A DNA stretch of 64,000 nt, from the NCBI RefSeq assembly GCF_014641615.1, contig NZ_BMIB01000006.1:248001-312000 (forward strand). The letters run 5' to 3'. This document shows, piece by piece, positions 14,991 to 23,594 of the stretch. This DNA comes from Filimonas zeae (GTDB lineage Bacteria > Bacteroidota > Bacteroidia > Chitinophagales > Chitinophagaceae). Position 1 is the stretch's first letter, and each line of letters starts with the position of its first letter. Made by a program: the position numbers and the translations under genes. The notes under the pieces were generated by a model, which was given only the letters and a program-made list of their open reading frames with translations, ran no database searches and was not told the DNA's origin.

Positions 14991-16145
14991 CTATTTCACT
15001 GTTCTACCCTTCCACTGATATTTACCAAACTTACCCAACCAACCCGCCACTACAATATAAAAAATATGGAAAGGCTGCATAATAGTAAAGCTGTAGAGTA
15101 ACGGCCTTTGCCCAAAAAAGCGGGCTACAGGAAACAGAAACTCCAGTTCCGCAATAGTTTTAACTGCAACCATACCCAAACCCGCTAACAACAGTGGCCA
15201 ATAAAATAATCCCACTATCAGCATTACCAGTAAACCTGCGTTAAAAAGATACACCAGTACCAATACCCAGAAAACGGCTTTGTCTTTATACTTATCGGCC
15301 TTACTGGCCCATCGTATGCGCTGGTTAATAAAACTTTTCCAGTCGGGCATAGGCGGCGTATTTACAATAGCTGCGTCTGAAAAAATATAGCCTGTTTTAC
15401 CGGGGTATGCCAGCTTAATCTTATGCATCAGCAGCATATCATCGCCGCTCGCAATATTATCAATACCCGTAAAGCCACCCACCTTATAAAAAGCTGCTTT
15501 GCTGTAAGCCAGGTTGGCCCCATTACACATGCTATGTACACCCGCCGAAACAGCTGCGGCAGTAATACCCTGCATACTCATAAAATCCAGGCACTGAAAT
15601 ATGCCCACAAAATTTCCGGGATTGCTAAACATAACAGGAGCAGCCACAAACACCGGCGCATACTGCTGAATATAGGCATCGTAAGTATTCAGCCATTCTT
15701 TGCCCATAAAACAATCCGCATCGGTAGTAACAATCCAATCGCCCTGGCACCGGCCTATCGCCAGCTCAATTGCTTTCTTTTTATAGCTGTTCAGCTGCTG
15801 CCCCTTCAGTTCTTTTTCCAGCTGAAGCAGGTGCAGGTTGGTATGCTGCTGTTGTAACTGCTGTATAATAGCAGGGGTAGCATCGGTAGAATGATCGTCT
15901 ATTACTATTACCTCAAACAAATGCGATGGATAATGCTGCTGCAGAATGCCTAGTACACAGGCCTCAATCTGCGTCTCCTCGTTACGGGCAGGAATAATTA
16001 CCGTAAACCGGGTAGCCGGTGTTATGGCCTGTGGAATTACATAAGGCTGCAGCTTTAAAAACCACGCCCGGTAATAACTAATAAGTACCGTATACAGTAA
16101 AAGCAGTATACCGGTAACCAGCAACAATGCGTAAATACCTATCAT
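14991..16145 (-). CDS. Membrane glycosyltransferase family 2 (processive type)
   Basis: 384 residues from ATG 16145 (MIGIYALLLV...). An N-terminal membrane helix is followed by a GT-A domain (FTVIIPARNEETQIEACVLG, then IDDHSTDATPAI), the metal-binding Asp pair in TTDADCFMGKEW, and the processive-type motif NQRIRWASKADKY. Three C-terminal hydrophobic stretches (about 290-380) anchor it. The layout resembles BcsA/IcaA-like synthases or lipid glycosyltransferases. It lies 20 bases downstream of an alpha/beta hydrolase gene, so they are probably cotranscribed. Confidence 0.88.
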   Translation of the reverse strand: MIGIYALLLVTGILLLLYTVLISYYRAWFLKLQPYVIPQAITPATRFTVIIPARNEETQIEACVLGILQQHYPSHLFEVIVIDDHSTDATPAIIQQLQQQHTNLHLLQLEKELKGQQLNSYKKKAIELAIGRCQGDWIVTTDADCFMGKEWLNTYDAYIQQYAPVFVAAPVMFSNPGNFVGIFQCLDFMSMQGITAAAVSAGVHSMCNGANLAYSKAAFYKVGGFTGIDNIASGDDMLLMHKIKLAYPGKTGYIFSDAAIVNTPPMPDWKSFINQRIRWASKADKYKDKAVFWVLVLVYLFNAGLLVMLIVGLFYWPLLLAGLGMVAVKTIAELEFLFPVARFFGQRPLLYSFTIMQPFHIFYIVVAGWLGKFGKYQWKGRTVK

Positions 16146-16165
16146 GTGCAACAAAGAAAACAATA

Positions 16166-16966
16166 TTATTCAACAACCAGCCTGGTTATCAAAGGCAGGT
16201 GTTTGTCTTTTAATAACTGATGCCCCGCCACGGCAACTTCCATTATGGCCTGCTCCGGTATGGGGGCAGCAAATTTATAGCCGTTGCGGCTGGGGATAAC
16301 ATTATCATACTTGCCAAACAACATACGCACGGCAGTACCTCTGGCTTGTATAGCAGCCTGTATAATACTAAGCCGGGGTGTAAAGCGGCGCAACACCGTC
16401 CACCTGGCATACAGGTGCTTACGCTGGTCTGCATCATCTATGTAATGGTGTGCTATTTTATACATTGCTTTATTCACCAGCCTTGTTTTATAGGCTATAC
16501 CCACCAGCGCAAAAATCCAGCCCGGCTTTTCCACAGTATGTTTAAAAATGCGGTTGCCTACGCGCGTTTGTGTACTAAACCAATACCAGAAGTTTACGTG
16601 CAGCCCGTCTGGCGCTATCAGTACCAGCTTTTTATAGCTGCTGGCATACCGCTGGTACATAGACAGTGCAATACGCCCCCCAATGCTGTAGCCCAGCAAA
16701 GTAACCGGCCGCTGGTCGGGATTGCATTGCTGTAATATTTCCTGCCACATACCGGGCGTACAGGTAGGCCCCTCGTTCCATATGGTTTTACCATGCAAAG
16801 GCAGGTCAAAAGCATACACTGTATGCGTATGCTCCAGGCTGGCTGCCAATGCGTTAAAAGTATCGCAGCACTCGCCGTAACCATGAAAACAGAATACCAA
16901 CTCCGGCCCCGTACCCATTTTACGGCAAAAAATACGCGACTGGCGGTATTGAATAAACAGCTCCAT
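16166..16966 (-). CDS. Alpha/beta hydrolase
   Basis: 266 residues with FCFHGYGECCDTFNAL (oxyanion hole), LLGYSIGGRIALSMY (nucleophile Ser in GxSxG), an acidic residue in MLFGKYDNVIPSRNG and a C-terminal His in VAVAGHQLLKDKH. No signal peptide, so it acts in the cytosol. The substrate is not evident. It precedes the membrane glycosyltransferase by 20 bases and is divergent from marR, with about 93 bp for both promoters. Confidence 0.85.
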   Translation of the reverse strand: MELFIQYRQSRIFCRKMGTGPELVFCFHGYGECCDTFNALAASLEHTHTVYAFDLPLHGKTIWNEGPTCTPGMWQEILQQCNPDQRPVTLLGYSIGGRIALSMYQRYASSYKKLVLIAPDGLHVNFWYWFSTQTRVGNRIFKHTVEKPGWIFALVGIAYKTRLVNKAMYKIAHHYIDDADQRKHLYARWTVLRRFTPRLSIIQAAIQARGTAVRMLFGKYDNVIPSRNGYKFAAPIPEQAIMEVAVAGHQLLKDKHLPLITRLVVE

Positions 16967-17005
16967 AAGGGCGCAATCTTACACAAAATTTTAAGGCAAC
17001 AATAG

Positions 17006-17036
17006 TTGGAGTTTTAAATAAAACAAACCAACTTTG
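17006..17036 (+). promoter_or_regulatory. Predicted marR promoter (TTG-N20-CAACTTTG)
   Basis: TTG at 17006-17008 and CAACTTTG at 17029-17036 with a 20-base gap. Only the first base of the -7 element departs from TAnnTTTG. The candidate operator at 17039-17054 begins 2 bases downstream. Confidence 0.5.
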
Positions 17037-17038
17037 AA

Positions 17039-17054
17039 TTAGTTGCATAACTAA
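17039..17054. promoter_or_regulatory. Candidate MarR operator TTAGTT-GCAT-AACTAA
   Basis: A perfect 6-bp inverted repeat around a 4-base centre, placed between the predicted -7 element and the marR ATG at 17060. MarR regulators commonly bind TAGTTGC-type palindromes in their own promoter, so autorepression is a reasonable inference. Confidence 0.5.
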
Positions 17055-17059
17055 CTATT

Positions 17060-17500
17060 ATGACCGGTAACCAATTTAAAAGAGGCGAACTGTATAGTGT
17101 AATTACCGGTATGGCATCTATTGCGGTGGCCCGCCGCCTGCAGAAAAACTTCCGGCAGGCAGGGTTGGAAATAACGATAGAGCAATGGAGCATACTGTAC
17201 CATCTGTGGAAAGAAGATGGCCTTAGCCAGCAGGAGTTGTGCAACCGTACTTTCCGGGATAAACCCAGTATTACCCGTTTGCTGGACAATCTGGAAAGGC
17301 AGCATCTGGTAAAGCGGGTGGCTTCTAAAGAAGACCGCCGCATTAACAGGGTATTTCTTACCGATACTGCGCGCGATTTGCAGGACACTACTATTCAGCT
17401 GGCCAACCAAACCATGGAAGAAGCTTTGGTAGAAGTGAGTAAAGCAGATATTGAAGTGACTAAAAAGGTATTACAACAGGTTTATGATAATCTTAAATAG
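17060..17500 (+). CDS. MarR family transcriptional regulator
   Basis: 146 residues. The winged helix spans about 38-105: EQWSILYHLWKEDGLSQQEL, FRDKPSITRLLDNLERQHLV (recognition helix), then the wing KEDRRINRVFLTDTARDL. Flanking helices form the dimer interface. MarR proteins are usually repressors released by phenolic or acyl-type ligands. It lies 25 bases upstream of an acyl-CoA dehydrogenase gene, so its ligand may be an acyl-CoA or an aromatic acid. A matching palindrome sits just before its start. Confidence 0.93.
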   Translation: MTGNQFKRGELYSVITGMASIAVARRLQKNFRQAGLEITIEQWSILYHLWKEDGLSQQELCNRTFRDKPSITRLLDNLERQHLVKRVASKEDRRINRVFLTDTARDLQDTTIQLANQTMEEALVEVSKADIEVTKKVLQQVYDNLK

Positions 17501-17525
17501 ATAAATCCCAATAAACTATCATACT

Positions 17526-19316
17526 ATGAGCACAGAAACATCTCAACAAAAAGCTTTGGCAGGCGGGGAATGGCTGATTAAAGAAAGCAACCCGTTTGAT
17601 ACGTTTACCCCGGAAGACTTTAATGAAGAGGAGCGCATGATTATGGACATGTGCCACCAGTTTCTGAAAACGGAGGTGCTGCCTGTGTCTGAAAGGATTG
17701 AAAAACAGGAAGAAGGCCTGATGTCTTCCCTGCTGGAAAAAGCCGGCGAGCAGGGGCTGCTTTCCACCGCCTTTCCGGAAGCCTATGGTGGTTTAGGTAA
17801 AGATTTTATTACCGCCACTATTGTAAACGAAGGCCTTGGTGCCGGGCATTCTTTTTCCGTAGCCATTGCTGCCCATACCGGTATTGGCTCGCTGCCCATT
17901 TTATACTTTGGAACAGAAGAACAGAAACAAAAATATATACCCAAACTGGCCAGTGGCGAGTGGAAGGGGGCTTATGGTTTAACAGAGCCTAACAGCGGCA
18001 GTGATGCCCTGGGTGCCAAAACAACCGCTACCCTGAGTGCAGATGGCAAACACTACCTGTTAAACGGCCAGAAATGCTGGATTACCAATGGTGGCTTTGC
18101 AGATGTATATACCGTGTTTGCTAAAATAGGCGATCAGTTTACCGGCTTTATTGTAGAAAGAGGATTTGAAGGGTTTACACAAGGCCCCGAAGAACATAAA
18201 ATGGGTATCAAAGGCTCTTCTACCGTGCAGCTGTATTTCCAGGACTGTAAAGTGCCTGTAGAAAACGTACTGGGTGAAATTGGCCGCGGGCATATCATCG
18301 CCTTCAACATTCTCAATATTGGCCGCTTAAAGCTGGATGCTGCGGCACTGGGTGGCGCCAAAGAAGCCGCTACCACTTCTATTCAGTATGCCGTAACCCG
18401 CGAGCAGTTTAAACAGCCTATTGCCAACTTTGGTGCAATTAAACACAAACTGGCCGAAATGGCCATAAAAATATGGGTGCAGGAAAGCGGTTTGTACCGG
18501 GCAGCTAAATGGATTGACGCCAAAGAACATGAACTGATTGCCTCCGGTGCCACGTTCGACAAAGCTTTACTGGGTGCCGCCGAAGAGTTTGCTATCGAAT
18601 GCGCTATCTTAAAAGTATTCGGCAGCGAAACCCTGGATTTTGTAGTAGATGAAGGCGTACAGGTACATGGCGGTAACGGATTCAGCGATGAATATACCAT
18701 CAGTAAAAGCTACCGCGACAGCCGTATCAACCGTATTTACGAGGGTACCAACGAAATCAACCGCCTGTTAACGCTGGATATGACGCTGAAACGCGCCATG
18801 AAAGGCAAGCTGGACCTGATGGGCCCCGCTATGGCCGTGGCGAAAGAACTGATGAGTATTCCTGATTTTGGCAGCAGCGATGAAGAAGCCTTCAGCAAAG
18901 AGAAAAAGTATATTGCCAACTTTAAAAAATCCATCTTACTGGTAGCAGGCGCTGCTGTTCAGAAACTGATGATGAACCTTGATAAAGAGCAGGAACTGCT
19001 GATGAACATTGCGGATATGGTTATTGAAACCTACCACGCAGAAAGCGCCTTACTGCGCCTGATTAAAATAACAGACAAATCCGGTGTAGAAAGTACTGCC
19101 TTAATCAACGATATAGTACAAACCTATATTTACGATGCTGCTGACCGCATTAACAAAGCAGGTAAAGATGCACTGAACAGCTTTGCAGAAGGAGATGAGC
19201 TGCGTATGATGCATATCGGTTTGAAGCGCTTTACCAAAGTAGAATCGTTCAATACCAAAGCAGCACGCAGACGTATTGCCGATAAGCTGATAGCAGAACA
19301 GAAATACGCTTTTTAG
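17526..19316 (+). CDS. Acyl-CoA dehydrogenase family protein (long form)
   Basis: 596-residue FAD enzyme that introduces the alpha-beta double bond in acyl-CoA. N-terminal domain to about 125, then the FAD-contacting 'YGLTEPNSGSDALGAKT' and 'CWITNGGFADVYTVFAK', and the C-terminal 'VQVHGGNGFSDEYTISKSYR' with RINRIYEGTNEINRL, where the Glu of YEGTNE is the usual catalytic-base position. An extra 170-residue C-terminal helical domain is typical of the ACAD9/VLCAD-like group. It follows marR directly; no thiolase or hydratase gene is adjacent. Confidence 0.94.
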   Translation: MSTETSQQKALAGGEWLIKESNPFDTFTPEDFNEEERMIMDMCHQFLKTEVLPVSERIEKQEEGLMSSLLEKAGEQGLLSTAFPEAYGGLGKDFITATIVNEGLGAGHSFSVAIAAHTGIGSLPILYFGTEEQKQKYIPKLASGEWKGAYGLTEPNSGSDALGAKTTATLSADGKHYLLNGQKCWITNGGFADVYTVFAKIGDQFTGFIVERGFEGFTQGPEEHKMGIKGSSTVQLYFQDCKVPVENVLGEIGRGHIIAFNILNIGRLKLDAAALGGAKEAATTSIQYAVTREQFKQPIANFGAIKHKLAEMAIKIWVQESGLYRAAKWIDAKEHELIASGATFDKALLGAAEEFAIECAILKVFGSETLDFVVDEGVQVHGGNGFSDEYTISKSYRDSRINRIYEGTNEINRLLTLDMTLKRAMKGKLDLMGPAMAVAKELMSIPDFGSSDEEAFSKEKKYIANFKKSILLVAGAAVQKLMMNLDKEQELLMNIADMVIETYHAESALLRLIKITDKSGVESTALINDIVQTYIYDAADRINKAGKDALNSFAEGDELRMMHIGLKRFTKVESFNTKAARRRIADKLIAEQKYAF

Positions 19317-19332
19317 CACATAAGAAATACAT

Positions 19333-19384
19333 AAAACAGAAAAGAGGGTGTATCATAAGTCCGATACACCCTCTTTTCTGTTTT
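19333..19384. terminator. Bidirectional intrinsic terminator
   Basis: A perfect 22-bp stem (19333-19354 with 19363-19384) with an 8-base loop and A/T tracts on both sides. It lies between the convergent acyl-CoA dehydrogenase and DUF3078 genes and can serve both. Confidence 0.9.
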
Positions 19385-19398
19385 ATACTTCCGACACA

Positions 19399-20331
19399 TT
19401 AGAACTTCACAAGTAACCCTGCACCAATCACAGACTTCATTTGAAGGCCTGCAGAATTCTTATCAGGACCAAACAGTTTGGTATCATCATCATAAATCAA
19501 ATCCAGGCTCCAGGTAGCAGATAAAACCCTTGACAGCTTTACAGCAAACAGGTTGGTCATATACAAATCCACATTCTGTGGGTTGTGCTTATAGTTAGAG
19601 AACAAATCCAGACGACCTTTGTACGTAACAATATCGTTTAGTTTGGCTGAGTAGTTTACCGTTACATAAGCACCCATTTCATTAATGCTATGCTTACCAG
19701 TATCTACACCATATATGCCTCTGGCAGATAAAGAATCATCTTTCACTATTATCCAGCGTGAAGAAACAGGAGAAACAAAAATAGACAGGTTCTTTACCGG
19801 CCTATAGTCAATACCTAAGCTGAGTGTTACATAAGCCGGAGCCAGGAAAGTGGACGCAAAGGTTTTAACATCTTTATCATAGGTATAACCACGCAGCATC
19901 TGGGTTCTGAAGTTAAACAACGTAGCCAGGCTCAGCTTTGAATTCAGCTCATATCCGTACTTGGTTAAATAGTCTACCCGGTCATCATTCTTCCTGGCAC
20001 CAAGGCTGGTGGTATTTACATAACCAAAGTTTATGTCCAGCGTGTTATCCCAATAGTGCTTGCCGTGTTTGTAAAAAGCATAGCCATTCAAATAGGCAGT
20101 TAACGCCATAGAAAAATCATCACCACCCGCACTCCAGTTACTTAACGAAGCCTGGGAGGCATTGATACTGAAAAGGCCGCCTGTTTTCCAGGTTTTCTTA
20201 GCGGTATCAGCCGCATCCTTCTTAATATTTTTAGAACCTTCAGTTTGCAGGTTCTGTATAGTCTTATCCTGTGCATGTAGTCCCGCAGCAGAAGTAATGA
20301 TAACGCCAATAAGCAGTAGGTGCTTCATCAT
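19399..20331 (-). CDS. DUF3078 domain-containing secreted protein
   Basis: About 310 residues from ATG 20331, with a signal peptide (MKHLLLIGVIITSAAGLHAQ). The motif 'GGLFSINASQASLSNWSAGG' and repeated amphipathic strands (YWDNTLDINFGYVNTTS, LSLGIDYRPVKNLSIFVSP) are characteristic of DUF3078, a Bacteroidota family predicted to be an outer membrane barrel. Its final residue is Phe after a beta strand (IGAGLLVKF), as in true barrels. Function unknown. Confidence 0.88.
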   Translation of the reverse strand: MMKHLLLIGVIITSAAGLHAQDKTIQNLQTEGSKNIKKDAADTAKKTWKTGGLFSINASQASLSNWSAGGDDFSMALTAYLNGYAFYKHGKHYWDNTLDINFGYVNTTSLGARKNDDRVDYLTKYGYELNSKLSLATLFNFRTQMLRGYTYDKDVKTFASTFLAPAYVTLSLGIDYRPVKNLSIFVSPVSSRWIIVKDDSLSARGIYGVDTGKHSINEMGAYVTVNYSAKLNDIVTYKGRLDLFSNYKHNPQNVDLYMTNLFAVKLSRVLSATWSLDLIYDDDTKLFGPDKNSAGLQMKSVIGAGLLVKF

Positions 20332-20372
20332 ATTACGGATTTTTTCAGGCGGCAATATATAGTAAAAATAAC

Positions 20373-21476
20373 TTACGCCGAAGTGGTACGGGGGTATAAC
20401 AGCAGGTTGTGTTGACTGGCCGTATGAATATCACGCCATACCTGGTTAATAACACTACGTTTATCCGCAGCCGCCAGGCCACACCAGGGGTATACCAGAT
20501 CAACCGCCATACGGCTTTGCAATGCCAATGCTCTGGCCGCTTCACTTACCTGTAACAGCAGCTCATTCTGTACAGTATCTGCTTGCAGCTGTTGTTGCCA
20601 GGAGGCATCTAATACACTGTAAAACAGTTTTCTGGCTTCGTCCAGTGCAGCAGTTTCTTTGTCCAGTACCTGCAGCACCACCGCTGGTATTTCTTTTTCT
20701 TTTGGATGGGTAAGCTGTTCAGCTTCTTCCAGAAAATGCAGTGCCATTCCGCATAGGTTAGCAGCCAGTGTTACTTCTGCAAGTTGTAAAAAAGGATACT
20801 GATACAAAGCACCCGGAGTAACCGTTACATCTTTATCTATTACAAACATCCTTTCCGCTGATACTATTAAATCAGTAACCTCAAATGCATGGCTGGCAGT
20901 TGCCACCAACCCCAGCGAATGCCAGGTGGGTGTTATACAAACTTCCTGGCGTAAAAAAGCAAATGCCCGTATTACAGGCTGTCCCTCTTCATCCATAACA
21001 GCTACTCCATTTTTATGCAGCCGGCAATTGGCGGTAAACACGGTGTTATGTGGGGCACCACTGGCATGCCACCATTTACCGGAAATGCGATAACCGCCAT
21101 CTGTTATTTCAGCAGTGCCAGAAGCTGCGCCACTACCAGCCAGGCAGGAATTTTTATCTTTAAATATAGCCGTAGCAAAACCTTCCTGCATAAAACCACC
21201 AAACCATCCCGCACCTGCACACAGGGTTACCACCCATCCCGTGCTACCATCTGCCCATGCAATGGCTTCTTCCAACCGAACCACATCGGGCAATGCCTTC
21301 TCTAAACCACCATATGCTTGCGGCACCAGCATGGTAAACCACTGCTGTTGTATAGCAAGTGCTATTTGTTTATTCGTAAGCGCTCCTTCCTGTTCTGCCT
21401 GCGTTGCTTCCCTTCTTATCAGTTCAGCCAACTCCGGCAACAGTATAGCGGAAGGATGTTCAGGTAATGTATCCAT
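20373..21476 (-). CDS. Acyl-CoA dehydrogenase-like flavoprotein
   Basis: 367 residues from ATG 21476 (MDTLPEHPSAILLP); an upstream ATG at 21515 would leave only 3 bases to the divergent amidase start, so I prefer the shorter form. The fold is that of acyl-CoA dehydrogenases ('QQWFTMLVPQAYGGLEKALP', ADGSTGWVVTLCAG, 'GYRISGKWWHASGAPHNTVF'). The C-terminal YEGT-type catalytic segment of true dehydrogenases is absent and it ends with 'VWRDIHTASQHNLLLYPRTT', which resembles the HpaB/DszC-like monooxygenase branch. Substrate unknown. Confidence 0.8.
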   Translation of the reverse strand: MDTLPEHPSAILLPELAELIRREATQAEQEGALTNKQIALAIQQQWFTMLVPQAYGGLEKALPDVVRLEEAIAWADGSTGWVVTLCAGAGWFGGFMQEGFATAIFKDKNSCLAGSGAASGTAEITDGGYRISGKWWHASGAPHNTVFTANCRLHKNGVAVMDEEGQPVIRAFAFLRQEVCITPTWHSLGLVATASHAFEVTDLIVSAERMFVIDKDVTVTPGALYQYPFLQLAEVTLAANLCGMALHFLEEAEQLTHPKEKEIPAVVLQVLDKETAALDEARKLFYSVLDASWQQQLQADTVQNELLLQVSEAARALALQSRMAVDLVYPWCGLAAADKRSVINQVWRDIHTASQHNLLLYPRTTSA

Positions 21477-21518
21477 GCGCGCAAAGGTAAATTGTGTGGG
21501 TTTACTTAACTTCATTTC

Positions 21519-22694
21519 ATGAAAACAACACTGATTCTATCCCTTCTTATCAGCACAACATTTTTACAGGCACAATCTTCTTTACAGGCCTTCCGTATGG
21601 GCCGCACTACCGGCAAACTACCCTATATAGAATATGGCCCTGGTGATGACAGGCTGGGTGGCGCTAAAATGACCTACATAGATACTAACGTGGTGGTATG
21701 TGTGGTAGACAGCCTGAAGGATGATTATAAAGTACGGCTTTCAGAAAGACACTATGCTTTTATGCCCAAAACTGCCGTTAAGTTTGATTCATTGATAGCT
21801 TTACGCCCTTACTACCTTACCCAAAACTTTCAGGTATATGGCGATTCGGCGTATGATTATGTAAAAATAAATCTGGATCAGAAGCTGCCTTATAAAAGTA
21901 TTCAGCAAATAAGTCCCTCACGCATAGCAGTAGATATTTATGGCGCTACCAGCAATACCAACTGGATTACACAGCTTACCTCCGCCACGGAAATTAAAAA
22001 CGTGTATTATGAGCAAACAGAAGATGATGTATTCCGTACCATTATAGAACTGAAACATACCCAGCATTGGGGGCATCATATTTATTACGATAGTGCATCA
22101 ACCAGACTGGTAATTCGTGTAAAGCGCCAGCCTTACCCATTAACGTTACGCAATCTGCGTGTAGCTATTGATGCAGGCCATGGTGGCAGCAACTCCGGAG
22201 CAGAAGGTGTTAAAAGCCGCCAGCTGGAAAAAAACCTTACACTGCTTTTTGCACGCCAGTTGGAAAGCACACTACGGGAATCCGGAGTGAAAGATATCTA
22301 TATGACACGCACCAAAGACACAACTATTGGTATGCCGGAACGAATAGAAGCGCTGCTACGCTTTGAGCCCGACGTGCTGATAAGCCTTCACTTCAACTCT
22401 TCCAACATAGATACTGTTCGTGGTACAGGTACCTTTTACAGGTATATAGGCTTTCGCCCACTAACCCAGGCTATATTAAAACAAATGCTGAGCCTGGGAC
22501 TGGAGGAGTATGGCAATGTTGGCAATTTCAATTTTGCCCTAAGCGGTCCCATAGAATATCCCAATGCCCTGGTAGAAGTTGCATTCCTTAGCAACAAAGA
22601 GGAAGAGAAAATGATATTAGATCCTGCATTCCGTGCTAAAGTAGCTGCACGTATTCAGAGAGGTCTGCAAAACTGGCTGGCGGGTATGAATTAA
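21519..22694 (+). CDS. N-acetylmuramoyl-L-alanine amidase (Amidase_3)
   Basis: 391 residues with a signal peptide (MKTTLILSLLISTTFLQAQS). The central region (about 95-200) resembles an AMIN-type targeting domain (SRIAVDIYGATSNTNW). The catalytic domain from about 210 has Zn ligands in IDAGHGGSNSGAEG, the Glu of SRQLEKNL and the His of LISLHFNSS, and the catalytic Glu in ALVEVAFLSNKEEE. It cleaves the lactyl amide between MurNAc and L-Ala in the periplasm, probably during cell separation. Confidence 0.93.
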   Translation: MKTTLILSLLISTTFLQAQSSLQAFRMGRTTGKLPYIEYGPGDDRLGGAKMTYIDTNVVVCVVDSLKDDYKVRLSERHYAFMPKTAVKFDSLIALRPYYLTQNFQVYGDSAYDYVKINLDQKLPYKSIQQISPSRIAVDIYGATSNTNWITQLTSATEIKNVYYEQTEDDVFRTIIELKHTQHWGHHIYYDSASTRLVIRVKRQPYPLTLRNLRVAIDAGHGGSNSGAEGVKSRQLEKNLTLLFARQLESTLRESGVKDIYMTRTKDTTIGMPERIEALLRFEPDVLISLHFNSSNIDTVRGTGTFYRYIGFRPLTQAILKQMLSLGLEEYGNVGNFNFALSGPIEYPNALVEVAFLSNKEEEKMILDPAFRAKVAARIQRGLQNWLAGMN

Positions 22695-22701
22695 CTTAAT
22701 T

Positions 22702-22752
22702 GCAGGCATTGCAGACTGAACTTGCAAAGCACAGTCTGTAATGCCTGCTTTG
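22702..22752. terminator. Terminator-like hairpin between amidase and pgl
   Basis: GCAGGCATT-g-CAGACTG (22702-22718) pairs with CAGTCTG-t-AATGCCTGC (22732-22748): 16 pairs with one internal mismatch and a 13-base loop, followed by TTTG on the plus strand. It separates two convergent genes. Confidence 0.6.
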
Positions 22753-22757
22753 ATAAC

Positions 22758-23486
22758 CTATTCAGAAATGCCGCCTGCAGCAGCTTTATCCACAAACCAC
22801 ATCAGATGACCTTTTTCAGGTCTTATCACCTGCGAAGGATACACATCAGGCTGATGAGCCCCTGTTATCACCTCTTTCAATACCACTGCCTTATTAGCAC
22901 CCGCTGCCAGAAAAGCAACCGCTGCCGATTTATTTACCACCGGAGCAGTAAGTGTAATACGATACATGTTTTGCGACTCCAGCCACAGCGAAGTAGCCCA
23001 GCGTTGCTGCTCATGTATCACTTCTGTTTTACCAGGAAATAACGACAATGTATGCCCATCATCACCCATGCCCAGTAATACCAGATCAAAGGTGGTAGGT
23101 GTATTATCAAAATAAGCGTGCAGAATACTTTCATACGCCGCTGCTGATGCTTCCGGCTCCAGATCGGTACGCATAATATGAATCTGTTCTGCCGGCACAG
23201 GGACATGATTCAACAACGTATCATAAGCCATTTTAGCATTGCTCAGTTCATTGTCAATGGGCACATAACGCTCATCACCCCAGAATATATGCAGCTTGCT
23301 CCAGTCAATTTTATCGCGGTATGCCTCTGTTATCAGTAACTCATGCAGCTTTTTAGGCGTGCTTCCGCCCGATAAGGCAATAGTAAAGCGGTCCTGCTTT
23401 TCCAGTACCTGACCAATATACTGTACCAGCCAGTTGGCAACGCTGGTACTCAGTTCTTCCATGTTATCCGCAATGTGCAATTGCAT
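22758..23486 (-). CDS. pgl: 6-phosphogluconolactonase
   Basis: 242 residues. Motifs ALSGGSTPKKLHELL and 'WGDERYVPIDNELSNAKMAY' are those of the NagB-like lactonase family, and 'LLGMGDDGHTLSLFPG' holds the active-site segment. It hydrolyses 6-phosphogluconolactone, the second step of the oxidative pentose phosphate pathway. Downstream of zwf and gnd on the same strand, giving a complete oxidative branch in one cluster. Confidence 0.95.
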   Translation of the reverse strand: MQLHIADNMEELSTSVANWLVQYIGQVLEKQDRFTIALSGGSTPKKLHELLITEAYRDKIDWSKLHIFWGDERYVPIDNELSNAKMAYDTLLNHVPVPAEQIHIMRTDLEPEASAAAYESILHAYFDNTPTTFDLVLLGMGDDGHTLSLFPGKTEVIHEQQRWATSLWLESQNMYRITLTAPVVNKSAAVAFLAAGANKAVVLKEVITGAHQPDVYPSQVIRPEKGHLMWFVDKAAAGGISE

Positions 23487-23594
23487 ACAGTAGTATTTAA
23501 AATAAGATAGCCGGTTACCAGCTGCCCGCAGTACAGAAAACCTGTTATACTGCTAAAGCAGAAAAGTTACCGGCCATCAGAACAAATTCAGTTA

